From assembly GCA_019661945.1 (NCBI GenBank), contig JAIFWI010000007.1, positions 1-33,687 on the forward strand: a stretch of DNA of 33,687 nt. Reading direction: 5' to 3'. Source of the stretch: Candidatus Parcubacteria bacterium (GTDB lineage Bacteria; Patescibacteriota; Minisyncoccia; Phycocordibacterales; JAKAEA01). Both the position numbers and the translations under genes were made by a program. Below are positions 15,173-22,550 of the stretch, in pieces; the stretch's first letter is position 1; each line of letters starts with the position of its first letter. A model generated the notes under the pieces. The model made no database searches. It saw only the letters and a list, made by a program, of their open reading frames with translations, and was not told where the DNA came from.

Positions 15173-17200
15173 ATGTCTTCAGGTTTTAAAATTAAAAGTG
15201 AATACAAACCAGCGGGGGATCAACCAAAGGCTATCAAAGAGCTTGTGGAGGGTGTTAAGTCTGGAATGAGACATCAAACTCTGCTTGGTGTGACGGGATC
15301 GGGCAAAACCTTTAGTGCAGCCAATGTCATTCAGGCAATTCAAAAACCAACGCTTGTAATAGCTCACAATAAAACTCTAGCAGCACAACTTGCTCAAGAG
15401 TATAAAGAATTTTTTCCAGACAATGCCGTGCATTACTTTGTTTCATACTATGACTATTACCAGCCTGAAGCCTATTTACCGGTGACTGATACCTATATTG
15501 AAAAGGAAGCTCAAATAAATGAGGAAATTGAGCGATTGCGCCATGCCTCGACCCAAGGATTATTAACCCGCAAGGATGTCATTATTGTGGCTACTGTTTC
15601 GTGTATCTACGGTTTGGGCAGTCCGGTTGAATATGAGAAGGTAAATATGCGTATTGAAAAAGGCATGAAGATTTCTCGGGCTGAATTTATTCGGAAACTC
15701 ATTGATATTCATTATGAACGGACAACTGCTGATCTTGAATCAGGCTCATTTCGAGCATTAGGAAATTCTATAGAAATTATGCCGGTTAGTGACACTGTCA
15801 TTTATAGAATTGAATTATCTGGCGATACGATTGAATCTATTACAAAAATTGATGCCATTACTCGAAATATTATTGAAGAAATTACTTCATTCTTTTTATT
15901 TCCGGCAAAACATTTCATTACTGATCCATCCCAACTTGAGCGAGTTGTAAAAGGTATCCGAGCCGAACTCAAGGATCGGCTTGAGGAATTGAATAAAGCT
16001 GGGAAAATTCTTGAAGCAGAACGACTGAAGCGTCGCACCAATTATGATTTGGCTATGATTCAGGAAATTGGCTATTGTAATGGTATTGAAAACTACTCCC
16101 GTCATTTTTCCGGCAAGGCTCCAGGCGAGCCGCCAGATACACTGCTTTCATATTTTCCACGTAATTCAAAAGGTGAAGCAGAGTTTCTGACAATTATTGA
16201 TGAATCACACGTAACCGTACCTCAAGTTGGCGGAATGTATGCCGGGGATAAATCTCGCAAAGACACTCTTATTGAACATGGCTTTCGTTTGCCAAGTGCC
16301 AGCGATAACCGGCCACTGAAGTTTGATGAGTTTGAAAAGCGTATTGGTCAGACCATTTATACTTCAGCTACTCCTGGTAAATACGAAAAAGAAAAGAGCG
16401 AGCATGTTGCCGAACAAGTTATCCGTCCAACAGGATTAATTGATCCGGAACTTATTATTCGTCCTGTTGTAGAGAAAGGTGCTTTCAAGGGTCAGATTTT
16501 TGATTTTATTGCCGAAGCTGAGAAAGTTATTAAAAAAGGGGCCCGAGTTATTGCCACGACTCTTACCAAAAAGATGGCTGAGGATCTTTCGGAATATTTA
16601 AAAGAAAAAAAGATTAAAGCCGAATATTTGCATAGTGGCATTGGCACTATTGAACGAATTCAAATCCTAACAGATTTTCGAAGGGGAGTATTTGATATTA
16701 TAGTCGGAGTAAACCTTTTGCGTGAAGGTCTTGATCTGCCTGAAGTAGAGCTTATTGGAATTTTAGATGCTGATAAAGAAGGATTCTTGAGATCTGAAAC
16801 AGCCCTGATTCAAACTATCGGCCGAGCGGCCCGAAATGTGAATGGCCGAGTTATTTTATATGCTGATACCATGACTGGTTCAATGGAGCGAGCCATTGGC
16901 GAAACAAATCGCCGCCGAACACTCCAGGTTGAATACAATACAAAACACGGCATTACACCAAAGACAATTAAAAAGATGATTCACGATATTACTGACCAGA
17001 TTCGCAGTGATCATGAAAAAACCGTCAATGAATTACTGAAGTTTGATAAGGCTCGATTTGATAAGGATCCGAAGAAACTTATTAAAGAAAAGGAAAAGCA
17101 AATGTCTGATGCGGTCAAAGTATTAGATTTTGAAACTGCTGCCATCCTGCGCGATGAGATACGAGTACTTATTGACACGCTTGAAGCAAAAAGTAAATAG
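15173..17200 (+). CDS. uvrB: excinuclease ABC subunit B
   Basis: This 675-residue damage-verification helicase belongs to nucleotide excision repair. Walker A is 'GVTGSGKTFSAAN', the beta-hairpin is in 'YYDYYQPEAYLPVTDTYIEKEAQINEEIERLR', the DEAD-like box is 'TIIDESHV', and motifs V/VI are 'VGVNLLREGLDLPEVELIGILDADKEGFLRSETALIQTIGRAARN'. The C-terminal UVR domain 'MSDAVKVLDFETAAILRDEI' that contacts UvrC is complete. Length is normal. uvrA and uvrC lie downstream, each with its own promoter and separated by unrelated single-gene units, so the three repair genes are clustered but not an operon. Confidence 0.98.
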   Translation: MSSGFKIKSEYKPAGDQPKAIKELVEGVKSGMRHQTLLGVTGSGKTFSAANVIQAIQKPTLVIAHNKTLAAQLAQEYKEFFPDNAVHYFVSYYDYYQPEAYLPVTDTYIEKEAQINEEIERLRHASTQGLLTRKDVIIVATVSCIYGLGSPVEYEKVNMRIEKGMKISRAEFIRKLIDIHYERTTADLESGSFRALGNSIEIMPVSDTVIYRIELSGDTIESITKIDAITRNIIEEITSFFLFPAKHFITDPSQLERVVKGIRAELKDRLEELNKAGKILEAERLKRRTNYDLAMIQEIGYCNGIENYSRHFSGKAPGEPPDTLLSYFPRNSKGEAEFLTIIDESHVTVPQVGGMYAGDKSRKDTLIEHGFRLPSASDNRPLKFDEFEKRIGQTIYTSATPGKYEKEKSEHVAEQVIRPTGLIDPELIIRPVVEKGAFKGQIFDFIAEAEKVIKKGARVIATTLTKKMAEDLSEYLKEKKIKAEYLHSGIGTIERIQILTDFRRGVFDIIVGVNLLREGLDLPEVELIGILDADKEGFLRSETALIQTIGRAARNVNGRVILYADTMTGSMERAIGETNRRRTLQVEYNTKHGITPKTIKKMIHDITDQIRSDHEKTVNELLKFDKARFDKDPKKLIKEKEKQMSDAVKVLDFETAAILRDEIRVLIDTLEAKSK

Positions 17201-17209
17201 TGCTACTAT
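17181..17209 (+). promoter_or_regulatory. promoter of extended csrA
   Basis: TTGAAG (17181-17186) lies inside the end of uvrB, then 17 nt and TACTAT (17204-17209) with an upstream TG (extended -10). The leader would be about 70 nt. Confidence 0.6.
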
Positions 17210-17244
17210 CGGGCCAGACGTTCGTTCACCAGCGTAGGTGGACA

Positions 17245-17280
17245 TGGCACGGATGCCACGCATCCACGTACAACAAGGAG
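17245..17280 (+). promoter_or_regulatory. two candidate CsrA-binding sites in the csrA leader
   Basis: TGGCA-CGGA-TGCCA (17245-17258) is a 5-bp hairpin with GGA in the loop; CACGGATG is close to the CsrA consensus ACANGGANGT. ACAAGGAGC (17274-17282 region) overlaps the SD and gives a second GGA 26 nt downstream. A CsrA dimer could bridge both and block initiation. Confidence 0.6.
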
Positions 17281-17285
17281 CACCT

Positions 17286-17777
17286 ATGCTGGTTCTTTCA
17301 CGAGAACGTGATCAAACGATCACGATTGGTGATGAGATTGAAGTGACTGTCGTAGACATTCGCGGGGATAAGGTTCGTCTGGGCATAAATGCTCCAAAGC
17401 ACGTTCCTGTCCATCGCTATGAGGTGTACGACGCTATTCTTCGCGAAATGCAGGACATGGCCGCAGAAGCTCGGCAGACCAGGGAGATTCCGATTCCGTT
17501 TTGGATTGCCAACAGAAAGCCTGAAGAACTCGAGGATCCACTTCTATGGCAGTCGCTGACGTACTTTAGTCTGTGCAGGTCAATCAGGCATGCCAGGCAG
17601 TATGTCGACATCATCAAGCGGCGATATGGCATACCGCGAGATTTGGCCCGGCTGACACCAGAAGAAGTTTGGGGCGAGCTTAGGGCCGCCCAAAAGAAGG
17701 GCGATATTCCGCGTATGGAAGCATGCGTTCTCGAGCTTGAACAGCGTGGAAGTAGGACACAAGTGGCGTCCGGTTGA
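17286..17777 (+). CDS. csrA: CsrA-type RNA-binding protein with ~100-residue C-terminal extension
   Basis: Residues 1-55 are a clear CsrA/RsmA domain: 'MLVLSRERDQTITIGDEIEVTVVDIRGDKVRLGINAPKHVPVHRYEVYDAI' in pieces, with the RNA-contacting Leu4 region and the VHR..E motif (Arg44). CsrA normally ends near residue 60-70; here about 100 more residues follow, with 'PFWIANRKPEELEDPLLWQSLTYF', 'RHARQYVDIIKRRYGIPRDLARLTPEEVWGELRAAQKKGD' and a Glu/Arg-rich end, mostly helical and unknown to me. CsrA dimers bind GGA hairpins in mRNA leaders. I start at the ATG 5 nt behind AAGGAG, since the track start adds untranslated leader. The gene is GC-richer than uvrB and uvrA on each side and has its own terminator. 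Confidence 0.9.
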   Translation: MLVLSRERDQTITIGDEIEVTVVDIRGDKVRLGINAPKHVPVHRYEVYDAILREMQDMAAEARQTREIPIPFWIANRKPEELEDPLLWQSLTYFSLCRSIRHARQYVDIIKRRYGIPRDLARLTPEEVWGELRAAQKKGDIPRMEACVLELEQRGSRTQVASG

Positions 17778-17794
17778 TTACCGTACGCTTTTTT
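17766..17794 (+). terminator. intrinsic terminator of csrA
   Basis: GCGT-c-CGGT / ACCG-t-ACGC stem (8 bp with one internal mismatch); the loop contains the TGA stop, followed by six T. Confidence 0.8.
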
Positions 17795-17813
17795 CATTTA
17801 TTAAAAAATGTGG

Positions 17814-17903
17814 TATAGTCTATTTGTTTGGTAATACCCCTACGCGCAAAGCGAGGGGACGTTTCGCTATATGACTACCCCACTTCGCTAAAGCTACACG
17901 GGG
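17814..17903 (+). promoter_or_regulatory. uvrA promoter and structured leader
   Basis: TGgTATAGT (17812-17819) is an extended -10 and starts a leader of about 89 nt, unlike leaderless uvrB and uvrC. Segment 1 CCCCTACGC (17837-17845) pairs with segment 2 GCGAGGGG (17851-17858) around loop GCAAA. Segment 2 with the A before it can instead pair with CCCC-act-TCGCT (17878-17889) over 9 bp. GGGG at 17900-17903 can pair with the second CCCC. Confidence 0.5.
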
Positions 17904-17915
17904 CAAAGCAAAAAC

Positions 17916-20600
17916 ATGTCAAAAGTTGAATTACACAGCGATAATAAAGATAAAATCATCGTAAAGGGGGCGCGGACACATAACCTCAAGAATATTACAG
18001 TTGAAATGCCGCGCAACAAGATGGTGGTTTTCACCGGGCTTTCAGGATCAGGAAAGTCTTCTTTAGCTTTTGATACGATTTTTGCTGAGGGTCAGCGTCG
18101 CTATGTCGAATCGCTTTCTTCATATGCGCGGCAATTTTTACGTCAGATGCAAAAGCCGGATGTTGATGAAATCATTGGTCTCTCTCCTGCTATTTCCATT
18201 GATCAGAAATCTCGTTCAAATAATCCTCGTTCAAATGTGGCTACCATTACCGAGATCTATGATTATTTGCGTATTTTATATGCCCGCATTGGTAAACCTC
18301 ATTGTTTAGTGTGCGGTCGAGAAATAAAAAAACTCTCTCAAGAAGAAATTATGCACACGGTGCTCGACACAGTTTCAAAGATAGATATGTCAGGAAAGCA
18401 GAAACAAGTCATGGGCGTGAAATATGATGACATGAAACTCCAAATCTGGTCGCCGCTTGTGGTTGGCCGAAAGGGTGAATATTATCAAATGCTCTATGAT
18501 CTTTTAGGTAAAGGCTACACTCAGGTGAAAGTGGATGGCAAGGCTCAGAAACTTCGTGAGCAAATCATTTTAGATAAAAATAAGAAACATGATATTGATG
18601 TCCTCGTCGATGAAATCTATTTGAGTGAATTTAAGGATGCAAAGGCAAATTCTAAAGAGCGCTTGAGCGAAGCGGTTGAAAAAGCGCTTGAAGAATCAAA
18701 GGGATTATTGAAAATAGAAAGTCCCGAAGGGGAGAAACTCATTTCTTCAAAATTCATGTGTCCGTATGACGGTTTTTCATATCCAGAAATTGAACCGCGA
18801 CTGTTTTCATTTAATTCTCCATATGGGGCATGTGCAACCTGTAATGGTCTTGGCACAAAATATTTCTTCGGCGAAGAATTATGTCCAACCTGTAATGGCA
18901 CTCGGCTTCGCGAGGAAGCTTTACATGTTTTCTTGGGGGATAATGATGCGCTTCAGCTTCCTGAGAAAATTGCAAGGTCCTCGGGTCGGGTCACCAGACC
19001 ATTGCAATTTTCTCAGGAAGCCTCCGCGCAAAGGGGTCTCAACATCTCCAGTTTAGTTGGCCTCTCAATCAAGGATGCCTATACATTTTTTCAAAATCTA
19101 AAACTCAGTCCCAAAGACCGAAGCATTGCCAAAGTTGTGCTCAGGGAAATTGAGTCACGTCTCGTTTTCATGATTGATGTTGGCATTGAATACCTCACTT
19201 TGAATCGTCGGGCTAACACTTTGTCTGGTGGTGAAGCACAACGAATCCGTTTAGCATCACAGCTGGGCTCTGGTCTTGTCGGCGCATTGTATGTTTTAGA
19301 TGAACCGACAATTGGTTTGCATCAGCGCGATAATGATCGGCTTATTAAAACACTGCTCAATCTCCGTGATTTAGGAAACACTATTGTTATTGTCGAGCAT
19401 GACGAGGATACTATTTTTTCTTCTGATTATATAGTGGATATTGGACCAGGTGCAGGAGTACATGGCGGTGAAATTGTCGCTTCGGGATGGCTTGATAAAT
19501 TGCTGACTGCAAAAAAGAATGATTCGAAATCTGTAACTTTGGCATATTTGCGTGGTGAAAAGAAAATTGAAATTCCAGAAGAGCGCCGCACTCAGGACAA
19601 GGGTAAAATCATGATCCGCAACGGCAATATTTTCAATATTAAGAATATGGATGTAGATGTGCCGCTTGGCAGACTGATTACAATTACCGGTGTCTCTGGT
19701 TCGGGTAAGTCTACATTTATGTATGAAATTATTCATAAGAATGTTCAGGCCCGTTTTGACCGCCGTTACCGCTCAAATGAGACATACAATGCTTCAAGCT
19801 TTGTTGGTACTGAATATCTTGGCCGGGCAGTGTTGATTGACCAATCAGCCATTGGCCGTACGCCTCGCTCAAATCCAGCGACATATACCGGGGCATTTAC
19901 CTTTATTCGCGATATGTTTGCTACAACCTCTGAAGCCCGAGCTCGGGGTTGGAAAGCTAATCGTTTTTCGTTCAACGTAAAAGGTGGACGTTGCGAAGCA
20001 TGTCAGGGTAACGGCGAAATTGCTGTTGAAATGAGCTTCTTACCGACGGTGTATGTGCCGTGTGATGTTTGTGATGGCAAGCGTTTTATGAAAGAGACAC
20101 TTGAAATTAAATACAAAAAGAAAAATATTTACGAAGTCTTGAAGATGACGGTTGAAGAAGCTGTGGATTTTTTTGATGATATTCCGGCTATTTCTGATCG
20201 ATTGAAAACATTGAATGAAGTCGGACTTGGCTATCTTGAACTTGGACAGTCTGCTACAACCCTTTCTGGCGGTGAGGCGCAGCGAGTAAAAATTTCTTCA
20301 GAACTATACCGGCCACATGTTCAGAAAACTATTTATCTTTTGGATGAGCCGACTATTGGACTTCATTATGAAGATGTCAAAAAACTTATAGAAATTCTCC
20401 AGAAATTGGTGGATAAAGGCAATACGGTCATTGTCATTGAGCACAATATGGATTTGGTGAAGTCATCTGACTATATTATAGACATTGGACCGGAAGGCGG
20501 AGTCGGTGGCGGCAATATTGTGGCAAAGGGCACACCAGAGGAAGTGGCTAATAATCCCAAAAGCTATACCGGAAAATATTTGAAGAAAGTTTTGAAGTAA
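17916..20600 (+). CDS. uvrA: excinuclease ABC subunit A, with in-frame palindromic insertion
   Basis: This 894-residue dimeric ABC ATPase locates bulky DNA lesions and loads UvrB. It has two nucleotide-binding halves: Walker A '[16 protein letters not shown]' and '[10 protein letters not shown]', signatures '[19 protein letters not shown]' and '[17 protein letters not shown]', and Walker B '[12 protein letters not shown]' and '[12 protein letters not shown]'. The zinc module C-x2-C-x19-C-x2-C is in '[18 protein letters not shown]...CDVC'; another Cys set is in 'CATCNGLG...[13 protein letters not shown]'. Residues about 346-375 ([11 protein letters not shown] to SQEASAQRG) have no counterpart in ordinary UvrA, where a short 'GKNI'-like turn joins the zinc region to '[10 protein letters not shown]'. 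This insert is encoded by the palindrome at 18956-19021. Confidence 0.98.
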   Translation: MSKVELHSDNKDKIIVKGARTHNLKNITVEMPRNKMVVFTGLSGSGKSSLAFDTIFAEGQRRYVESLSSYARQFLRQMQKPDVDEIIGLSPAISIDQKSRSNNPRSNVATITEIYDYLRILYARIGKPHCLVCGREIKKLSQEEIMHTVLDTVSKIDMSGKQKQVMGVKYDDMKLQIWSPLVVGRKGEYYQMLYDLLGKGYTQVKVDGKAQKLREQIILDKNKKHDIDVLVDEIYLSEFKDAKANSKERLSEAVEKALEESKGLLKIESPEGEKLISSKFMCPYDGFSYPEIEPRLFSFNSPYGACATCNGLGTKYFFGEELCPTCNGTRLREEALHVFLGDNDALQLPEKIARSSGRVTRPLQFSQEASAQRGLNISSLVGLSIKDAYTFFQNLKLSPKDRSIAKVVLREIESRLVFMIDVGIEYLTLNRRANTLSGGEAQRIRLASQLGSGLVGALYVLDEPTIGLHQRDNDRLIKTLLNLRDLGNTIVIVEHDEDTIFSSDYIVDIGPGAGVHGGEIVASGWLDKLLTAKKNDSKSVTLAYLRGEKKIEIPEERRTQDKGKIMIRNGNIFNIKNMDVDVPLGRLITITGVSGSGKSTFMYEIIHKNVQARFDRRYRSNETYNASSFVGTEYLGRAVLIDQSAIGRTPRSNPATYTGAFTFIRDMFATTSEARARGWKANRFSFNVKGGRCEACQGNGEIAVEMSFLPTVYVPCDVCDGKRFMKETLEIKYKKKNIYEVLKMTVEEAVDFFDDIPAISDRLKTLNEVGLGYLELGQSATTLSGGEAQRVKISSELYRPHVQKTIYLLDEPTIGLHYEDVKKLIEILQKLVDKGNTVIVIEHNMDLVKSSDYIIDIGPEGGVGGGNIVAKGTPEEVANNPKSYTGKYLKKVLK
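18951..19025 (+). repeat. in-frame palindromic element, copy 1 (in uvrA)
   Basis: Arms 18956-18975 and 19002-19021 are perfectly complementary over 20 bp (GCTTCCTGAGAAAATTGCAA). After a single unpaired base (19001), GGTC (18976-18979) pairs with GACC (18997-19000), leaving a 17-nt loop beginning CTCGG. The unit is preceded by CGCTTCAGC. It is read in frame as [11 protein letters not shown]...[10 protein letters not shown] sister copy with the same plan lies in uvrC. It is not an IS or a terminator (no T run, inside a gene). Confidence 0.92.
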
Positions 20601-20626
20601 AAAAAAGCCACGATGGTGAGTCGGGC
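20599..20626 (-). terminator. intrinsic terminator of small membrane protein gene
   Basis: On the - strand GCCCGA/TCG-t-GGC (6 bp, one bulge) with a 7-nt loop is followed by eight T. The poly-A side abuts the uvrA stop. Confidence 0.65.
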
Positions 20627-20802
20627 TAGGCGTTATAGAGCTTTGCAAGGTGGTCAATCATGGCAGAAATGCTATACACAATTGTGATGATGCACAGTAT
20701 TACTGGCACAGTGTCGAGTCCGTCGATGAAGCTGCCGATTGCCTTCAGCGACTTGCTCTTCTGTCGCTTGATCCACGGGTCAGTGCAGTTGTTGTAACTC
20801 AT
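20626..20802 (-). CDS. 58-residue single-TM protein, unknown function
   Basis: The gene is too short for the ORF track. It begins MSYNNCTDPWIKRQKSKSLK, with a basic stretch, then 'FIDGLDTVPVILCIITIVYSISAMIDHL' giving one membrane helix, and ends LYNA. The ATG follows AAGGAGGAG by 3 nt, one of the strongest SDs in the window, and the gene closes with a hairpin-T terminator, so it is very probably expressed. It lies between uvrA and uvrC on the opposite strand. It belongs to the GC-richer single-gene class. No homologous family is known to me; the short cytosolic basic head and lone helix are compatible with a membrane-complex subunit or toxin-like peptide, but nothing proves either. Confidence 0.75.
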   Translation of the reverse strand: MSYNNCTDPWIKRQKSKSLKAIGSFIDGLDTVPVILCIITIVYSISAMIDHLAKLYNA

Positions 20803-20848
20803 TACTCCTCCTTGTGTGGTTGAAGTTGCTTCCGGTCCTCGAATACAT

Positions 20849-20854
20849 TACTAT
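20849..20854 (+). promoter_or_regulatory. -10 box of leaderless uvrC promoter
   Basis: TACTAT lies 4 nt before the first ATG and 7 nt before the second (20862). The spacing used at other leaderless genes favours the second. Confidence 0.55.
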
Positions 20855-20861
20855 CTAAATG

Positions 20862-22202
20862 ATGAATAGTCAAGTGCAGAGCAGAATAAAAGACCTTCCA
20901 GACACACCGGGTGTGTACTTTTTCCTCGGCTCGCCGAAGCATGGCGAAGGCGGCAAAGCCGAAATTCTCTACATTGGCAAGGCTACATCACTTCGAGACA
21001 GGGTTCGAAGTTATTTTGGTAATGATGTTATCAACACTCGTGGGCCTTTTATTGTCGATATGGTTACTCTGGCGCAGGATATTGATTTTACGAAAACTGA
21101 TTCGGTGCTTGAGGCGCTGCTGCTTGAGGCGAATTTAATTAAAAAGCATCAGCCAAAGTACAATACAAAAGAGAAGGATAATAAAAGTTATAACTATGTA
21201 GTTATTACCGATGAGGATTTTCCAAAAGTTTTGACAATTAGAGGAAGAATGTTACTAAGATCGCTTCAGCAGCCTGGGAAATTTTCAAGGTCCTCGGATC
21301 TCCCGTCTGCGCGGGCCAGACCATTGAAAATTTCCCAGGCTGCTTACGCTTCAGCCGAGTATAAATTTATATTTGGTCCATTTCCACACGGCGCTCAGCT
21401 GAAAGAAGCGATGAAGATTATTCGCAGAATTTTTCCATTTCGAGATGATAAGTGCACTCCAAATCAAGGCAGGCCTTGTTTTAATCGGCAGATAGGCCTT
21501 TGTCCTGGAGTATGCACTAGTGAGATTTCAAAAGAAGAATATGCTGAACAGATTCAGAATCTGAGACTATTTTTTGAAGGTAAGAAGAAAACCCTGCTCA
21601 AGAATCTTGAAAAACAGGTGAAGGAGTATGCCAAAAGACAGGAGTTTGAAAAAGCCGGTCAGACTCAAAAAACAATATTCGCCTTAAATCATATCCAAGA
21701 CATTGCTCTGCTTAAACATAAACTCGATCAGTCAGCTGGTGGTGAATTTGCTCGCAATGATAGATCAGGAGTATTCCGTATTGAAGCATATGATGTCGCT
21801 CATAGTTCCGGAAAAAATGTGGTTGGAGTGATGGTTGTAGTAGAAGATGGTGAAGTAAATAAATCTCAGTACAGAAAATTTAAAATAAAACTAAATCCTG
21901 GTGTGAATGATACCGGGGCACTTAAGGAAATTTTACGTCGGCGGTTAGGGCATCTCGAATGGCCAATGCCAAATCTTATTGCTGTTGACGGCGGCCAGGC
22001 TCAAATTAATGCTGCCGAAACAGTGCTTAAAGAACGAAATTTTAACATTCCTGTTGCTTCAGTTGTGAAAGATGAGCGTCACAAACCTCGAGAAATAATG
22101 GGCAATGGCACTAATCATGAGCAATCTATACTTCTGGCCAATAGCGAGGCCCACCGTTTTGCTATAACCTATCATCGAAAAAAGAGGGATAAGATAGCTT
22201 GA
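20862..22202 (+). CDS. uvrC: excinuclease ABC subunit C, short form with in-frame insertions
   Basis: This is the dual-incision nuclease subunit of nucleotide excision repair, about 446 residues. The N-terminal GIY-YIG domain has 'PGVYFF' and 'ILYIGKATSLRDRVRSYF'. The C-terminal RNase-H-like nuclease has 'IEAYDVAHSSGKNVVGVMVV', 'LIAVDGGQAQINAA' and 'VVKDERHKPREI'. A Cys-rich middle ('CTPNQGRPCFNRQIGLCPGVC') and a UVR segment ('LEKQVKEYAKRQEFEKAGQ') lie between. The HhH pair found at the end of long UvrC proteins is missing, as often in reduced genomes. Two segments look inserted: 'GSPKHGEGGKAE' in the first domain and about 32 residues 'LQQPGKFSRSS...SQAAYASAE' before 'FIFGPFPHG'. I start at the second ATG. 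Confidence 0.96.
   Translation: MNSQVQSRIKDLPDTPGVYFFLGSPKHGEGGKAEILYIGKATSLRDRVRSYFGNDVINTRGPFIVDMVTLAQDIDFTKTDSVLEALLLEANLIKKHQPKYNTKEKDNKSYNYVVITDEDFPKVLTIRGRMLLRSLQQPGKFSRSSDLPSARARPLKISQAAYASAEYKFIFGPFPHGAQLKEAMKIIRRIFPFRDDKCTPNQGRPCFNRQIGLCPGVCTSEISKEEYAEQIQNLRLFFEGKKKTLLKNLEKQVKEYAKRQEFEKAGQTQKTIFALNHIQDIALLKHKLDQSAGGEFARNDRSGVFRIEAYDVAHSSGKNVVGVMVVVEDGEVNKSQYRKFKIKLNPGVNDTGALKEILRRRLGHLEWPMPNLIAVDGGQAQINAAETVLKERNFNIPVASVVKDERHKPREIMGNGTNHEQSILLANSEAHRFAITYHRKKRDKIA
20926..20962 (+). repeat. small GC-rich palindromic insertion in uvrC
   Basis: TCGGC (20926-20930) pairs with GCCGA (20958-20962), and directly inside it TCGCC (20931-20935) pairs with GGCGA (20943-20947). It encodes GSPKHGEGGKAE where UvrC relatives usually have a two- to four-residue turn before ILYIGKA. 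It is GC-richer than the surrounding gene. Confidence 0.5.
21264..21345 (+). repeat. in-frame palindromic element, copy 2 (in uvrC)
   Basis: Arms 21268-21288 and 21324-21344 are perfectly complementary over 21 bp. As in uvrA a single unpaired base (21323) precedes GGTC/GACC (21289-21292 with 21319-21322). The loop is 26 nt, 9 nt longer than copy 1, and again starts CTCGG. It is preceded by the same CGCTTCAGC. The peptide LQQPGKFSRSS...RPLKISQAA aligns with copy 1 without frame change. Confidence 0.93.
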
Positions 22203-22292
22203 CGGTAGAGTTTAAATATGGAAAATAGATAGTTGGAAGTCACATCGCGTGCGCTGGAGCGCGCGCAGGTCTCAGCAGGTGAGGGCGTTTTT

Positions 22293-22454
22293 ATGATCGT
22301 TCACGTCTCGACGGAACGGAAGACTGGCTGGAGAAACCGGCGGAAGAAGCACAAACTCACACCACCGCACCAGGCGGAACGGGCAGAACTCGCAGTTCAG
22401 GATCAGCGGCACCAGGAGGAAGACCGGGAAGAAGAGGAGCACGACGACGAATAG
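22293..22454 (+). CDS. putative 53-residue charged peptide (doubtful)
   Basis: The frame starts at ATG (MIVHVSTERKTGWRNRRKKH) about 10 nt after a weak GGTGAGGG and ends in the acidic tail 'EEDREEEEHDDE'. A basic head with an acidic tail is unusual, but composition bias in GC-rich DNA can produce this. The track's longer version relies on a TTG at 22233. The surrounding unit has a terminator, as real single-gene units here do. No family is recognised, and the SD is much weaker than in the sister units, which is why I keep the confidence low. Confidence 0.3.
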   Translation: MIVHVSTERKTGWRNRRKKHKLTPPHQAERAELAVQDQRHQEEDREEEEHDDE

Positions 22455-22476
22455 CGCATACGCGCTCAGGACCTAC

Positions 22477-22509
22477 GCGGCGGACACAAGTGTCCGCCGC
22501 TTTGATTTA
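22477..22509 (+). terminator. strong intrinsic terminator before ddl
   Basis: GCGGCGGACAC/GTGTCCGCCGC, an 11-bp perfect inverted repeat separated by AA, followed by TTTGATTTAT. Confidence 0.8.
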
Positions 22510-22536
22510 TTGTTACAAAATCTCTCTCATCTTTGT

Positions 22537-22542
22537 TATACT
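22537..22542 (+). promoter_or_regulatory. -10 box of leaderless ddl promoter
   Basis: TATACT ends 8 nt before the ATG at 22551. TTACAA (22513-22518) with an 18-nt spacer is a possible -35. Confidence 0.65.
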
Positions 22543-22550
22543 ATATATAC

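Larger units (their letters stand above)
22247..22509 (+). other. structured GC-rich unit: possible ncRNA or short gene
   Basis: The 340-nt gap between uvrC and ddl is clearly GC-richer than both. It opens with a 9-bp hairpin GCGTGCGCT/AGCGCGCGC (22247-22266) and ends in a strong terminator. TTGACG (22199-22204) overlaps the uvrC stop and could be its -35. The only sizeable frame is the small one listed separately, so an untranslated RNA is equally likely. Confidence 0.4.

Noticed and set aside
20831-20840. GGTCCTCG upstream of uvrC as a third copy of the palindromic element
   Set aside because: Only the eight-base core matches; no inverted arm, no CCAGACCATT partner and no CGCTTCAGC flank.
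15173-22202. uvrB-csrA-uvrA-uvrC as one SOS-controlled operon
   Set aside because: Each gene has its own promoter, terminators lie between them, one gene is on the other strand, and no LexA-type box was seen.
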